The position numbers and the translations under genes are program-made. A stretch of DNA of 15,505 bases from CAZFPT01 sp046541875 (lineage in GTDB: Bacteria > Planctomycetota > Phycisphaerae > SM23-33), in the NCBI GenBank assembly GCA_046541875.1, contig JBKHCL010000080.1, positions 1-15,505 of the forward strand, written 5' to 3'. Below are positions 13,839-15,505 of this stretch, piece after piece. A model generated the notes under the pieces. That model saw only the letters and a program-made list of their open reading frames with translations, searched no databases and had not been told where the DNA came from. How positions within the stretch are numbered: the first letter of the stretch is position 1; each line of letters opens with the position of its first letter.

Positions 13839-15505
13839 ATGAGCCAGACCGACAACAACGCACCGAGTGACTTTATCCGTGAGATCGTAGCCGAGGACTG
13901 CAAGACCGGCAAATGGGACGGCCGCGTGGTGACGCGATTCCCGCCCGAGCCCAACGGCTACCTCCACATCGGGCACGCCAAGGCGATCGGGATCGATTTC
14001 GGGATCGCCGAGGAGTTCGGCGGCGAGTGTCACCTGCGCTTCGACGATACGAACCCCATCAAGGAAGAGCAGGAGTTCATCCAGGCGATCCAGGACGACG
14101 TCCGCTGGCTTGGGTGGGACTGGGGCGAGCACCTCTACTACGCCAGCGACTACTTCGGGCAGATGTACGAGTGGGCCTTGGAACTGATCGAGAAAGACTT
14201 GGCCTACGTGGACGACCAGGCGCCCGAGCAGATCCGCGAGAACCGCGGAACGCTGAAGACGCCCGGCGTGGATTCGCCCTTCCGCAACCGCCCCGTCGCC
14301 GAGAGCCTCGACCTTTTCAAACGCATGAAGGCCGGCGAGTTTCCGGACGGCTCGCGCGTGCTCCGCGCGAAGATCGACATGGCCCATCCGAACCTCAACA
14401 TGCGCGACCCGGTGATGTATCGCATCCTGCACGCCGCCCACCCCCACGTGGGCGACGAGTGGTGCGTTTACCCGATGTACGACTGGGCCCACGGGCTGGA
14501 GGACAGCATCGAGGGCGTGACGCACTCGCTCTGCTCGCTGGAGTTCGAGAACCATCGGCCGTTGTATGACTGGTTCATTGACGCGATCAACCAGGGACGC
14601 GACGACGCAGGGAAGATCCACCACCCCCAGCAGATCGAGTTTGCGCGGTTCAACCTCACCTACACGCTCATGAGCAAGCGCAAGCTCATGCGCCTGGTCG
14701 CCGAGAAGCACGTCAACGCCTGGGACGACCCGCGCATGCCAACCCTGTGCGGGCTTCGTCGGCGGGGATTCACGCCCGAGGCGATTCACGACTTCCTTGC
14801 CCGTGTCGGTGTGGCGAAGTTCGTGGGCACCGTGCAGATCGAGCTGCTGGAGCACTGCCTCCGGCAGCACCTCAATAAGGTGGCCCCGCGCGTGATGGGC
14901 GTGATGGATCCGCTGAAGGTGGTCATCACCAACTACCCCGAGGGGCAGACCGAGACGCTGGAAGCGATCAACAACCCCGAGGACGAATCGGCCGGCACGC
15001 GCGAGGTGCCCTTCGGCAGGGAGATCTACATCGAGCGGGACGACTTCATGGAAGAGCCCGTGCGGAAGTTCCGGCGTCTCGCCCCCGGCCAAGAGGTTCG
15101 GCTGCGGTATGCCTACTTCATCACCTGCACCGACGTGGTCAAGGACGACGACGGAAACGTCATCGAATTGCACTGCACCTACGACCCCGAAACCCGGGGC
15201 GGCGACGCGCCCGACGGGCGGAAGGTCAAGGGCACGATTCACTGGGTGTCGGCCGACCACGCCGTGCCCGCCGAGTTGCGACTGTACGAGCACCTCTTCA
15301 CGCAGGAGAACCCCGAGGACGTCCCGGAAGGTAAGGATTTCACCGCCACGATCAACCCCGATTCGCTCACGATGATGAAGGGTTACGTCGAGCCCTGCGT
15401 CGTCGAGCAGCCCGTCGGCTGGCAGTGCCAGTTCGAACGCCGGGGCTATTTCTGCATCGACCCGGACACGACACCCGAGAAACTCGTGATCAACCGCACC
15501 GTCAC
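13839..15505 (+). CDS. glnS: Glutaminyl-tRNA synthetase, 3' end cut by the window
   Basis: GlnRS charges tRNA-Gln directly with glutamine, using ATP, in the cytosol. The frame is open from the ATG at 13839 to the window edge, giving 555 codons. The class I signatures are intact: 'PPEPNGYLHIGHAK' (HIGH at 43-46) and MSKRK (278-282) in 'YTLMSKRKLMRLVAEKHVNA'. 'FDDTNP' and 'EFENHRPLYDWF' mark the GlnRS/GluRS catalytic core, and WDDPRMPTLCGLRRRG is typical of GlnRS rather than GluRS. The C-terminal anticodon-binding beta-barrels follow E. coli GlnRS to 'FERRGYFCID' and the final INRTV, where E. coli has only about eight residues left. The stop therefore lies outside the window, and a C-terminal extension cannot be excluded. 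It is divergent from the vWA gene, and its ribosome site is weak. Confidence 0.96.
   Translation, partial: MSQTDNNAPSDFIREIVAEDCKTGKWDGRVVTRFPPEPNGYLHIGHAKAIGIDFGIAEEFGGECHLRFDDTNPIKEEQEFIQAIQDDVRWLGWDWGEHLYYASDYFGQMYEWALELIEKDLAYVDDQAPEQIRENRGTLKTPGVDSPFRNRPVAESLDLFKRMKAGEFPDGSRVLRAKIDMAHPNLNMRDPVMYRILHAAHPHVGDEWCVYPMYDWAHGLEDSIEGVTHSLCSLEFENHRPLYDWFIDAINQGRDDAGKIHHPQQIEFARFNLTYTLMSKRKLMRLVAEKHVNAWDDPRMPTLCGLRRRGFTPEAIHDFLARVGVAKFVGTVQIELLEHCLRQHLNKVAPRVMGVMDPLKVVITNYPEGQTETLEAINNPEDESAGTREVPFGREIYIERDDFMEEPVRKFRRLAPGQEVRLRYAYFITCTDVVKDDDGNVIELHCTYDPETRGGDAPDGRKVKGTIHWVSADHAVPAELRLYEHLFTQENPEDVPEGKDFTATINPDSLTMMKGYVEPCVVEQPVGWQCQFERRGYFCIDPDTTPEKLVINRTV

Noticed and set aside
13576..13863. 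N-terminal extension of the vWA protein to an ATG at 13863
   Set aside because: It would overlap the glnS start, adds a Cys/Arg/Gly-rich segment before a good signal peptide, and the ATG at 13575 has its own GGGAG site.
13614..15293. 559-codon minus-strand open frame opposite glnS
   Set aside because: It is antisense to an intact GlnRS and has shadow composition.
1..15505. CRISPR arrays, tRNA or rRNA genes, insertion sequences, toxin-antitoxin or phage-defence genes
   Set aside because: I looked for regularly spaced repeats, cloverleaf-like segments with CCA or T-arm motifs, transposase or integrase motifs and known defence domains, and saw none.

Overview
The window is GC-rich, densely coded DNA with no phage, transposase, CRISPR or defence genes. 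It looks like a chromosomal segment of a Planctomycetota bacterium, possibly of the class Phycisphaerae. That placement is an inference. It rests on the exported protein with an N-terminal 'DGKKLRG' segment, the VIT/von Willebrand A protein, a stand-alone CoaB, a bacterial GlnRS and a short 'CTGGAAG'-cored palindromic repeat. No rRNA or phylogenetic marker search was possible.

Left part (1-4466): lepA (elongation factor 4) lies on the minus strand. Divergent from it is an exported TPR protein whose C-terminal half resembles a trypsin/HtrA fold that has lost its catalytic His and Ser. After a 131-bp gap comes coaB, a stand-alone phosphopantothenoylcysteine synthetase of coenzyme A synthesis. 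It converges, with a 6-bp gap, on a small HEAT-repeat protein on the minus strand.

Middle (4473-9098): the HEAT gene has no convincing in-frame start. It is divergent from a complete GH94 disaccharide phosphorylase, which has a plausible sigma-70-type promoter. Next is a tight three-gene operon: an ECF sigma factor, a zinc-finger anti-sigma factor with two membrane helices (4-bp ATGA overlap), and a YbjQ-family protein 13 bp further on. A 50-bp double-hairpin palindrome of REP type follows the operon.

Right part (9268-15505): an Arg-rich lipoprotein of unknown function on the minus strand diverges from a two-gene lipoprotein operon (a DUF4349 protein and an unknown 156-aa lipoprotein). That operon converges, across a GC-rich hairpin, on a large exported VIT/vWA protein. 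The vWA gene has a structured leader and is divergent from glnS, which runs off the right edge with only a few codons probably missing.

Two themes recur. One is housekeeping translation and cofactor genes (lepA, glnS, coaB). The other is cell-envelope or surface proteins (pseudoprotease, anti-sigma factor, three lipoproteins, vWA protein). I see no clear new multi-gene system. The most unusual items are the protease-fold protein with a dead active site, the sigma/anti-sigma/YbjQ operon whose anti-sigma factor has almost no extracytoplasmic sensor, the 27-bp tandem duplication inside the divergent lipoprotein, and the REP-like element.
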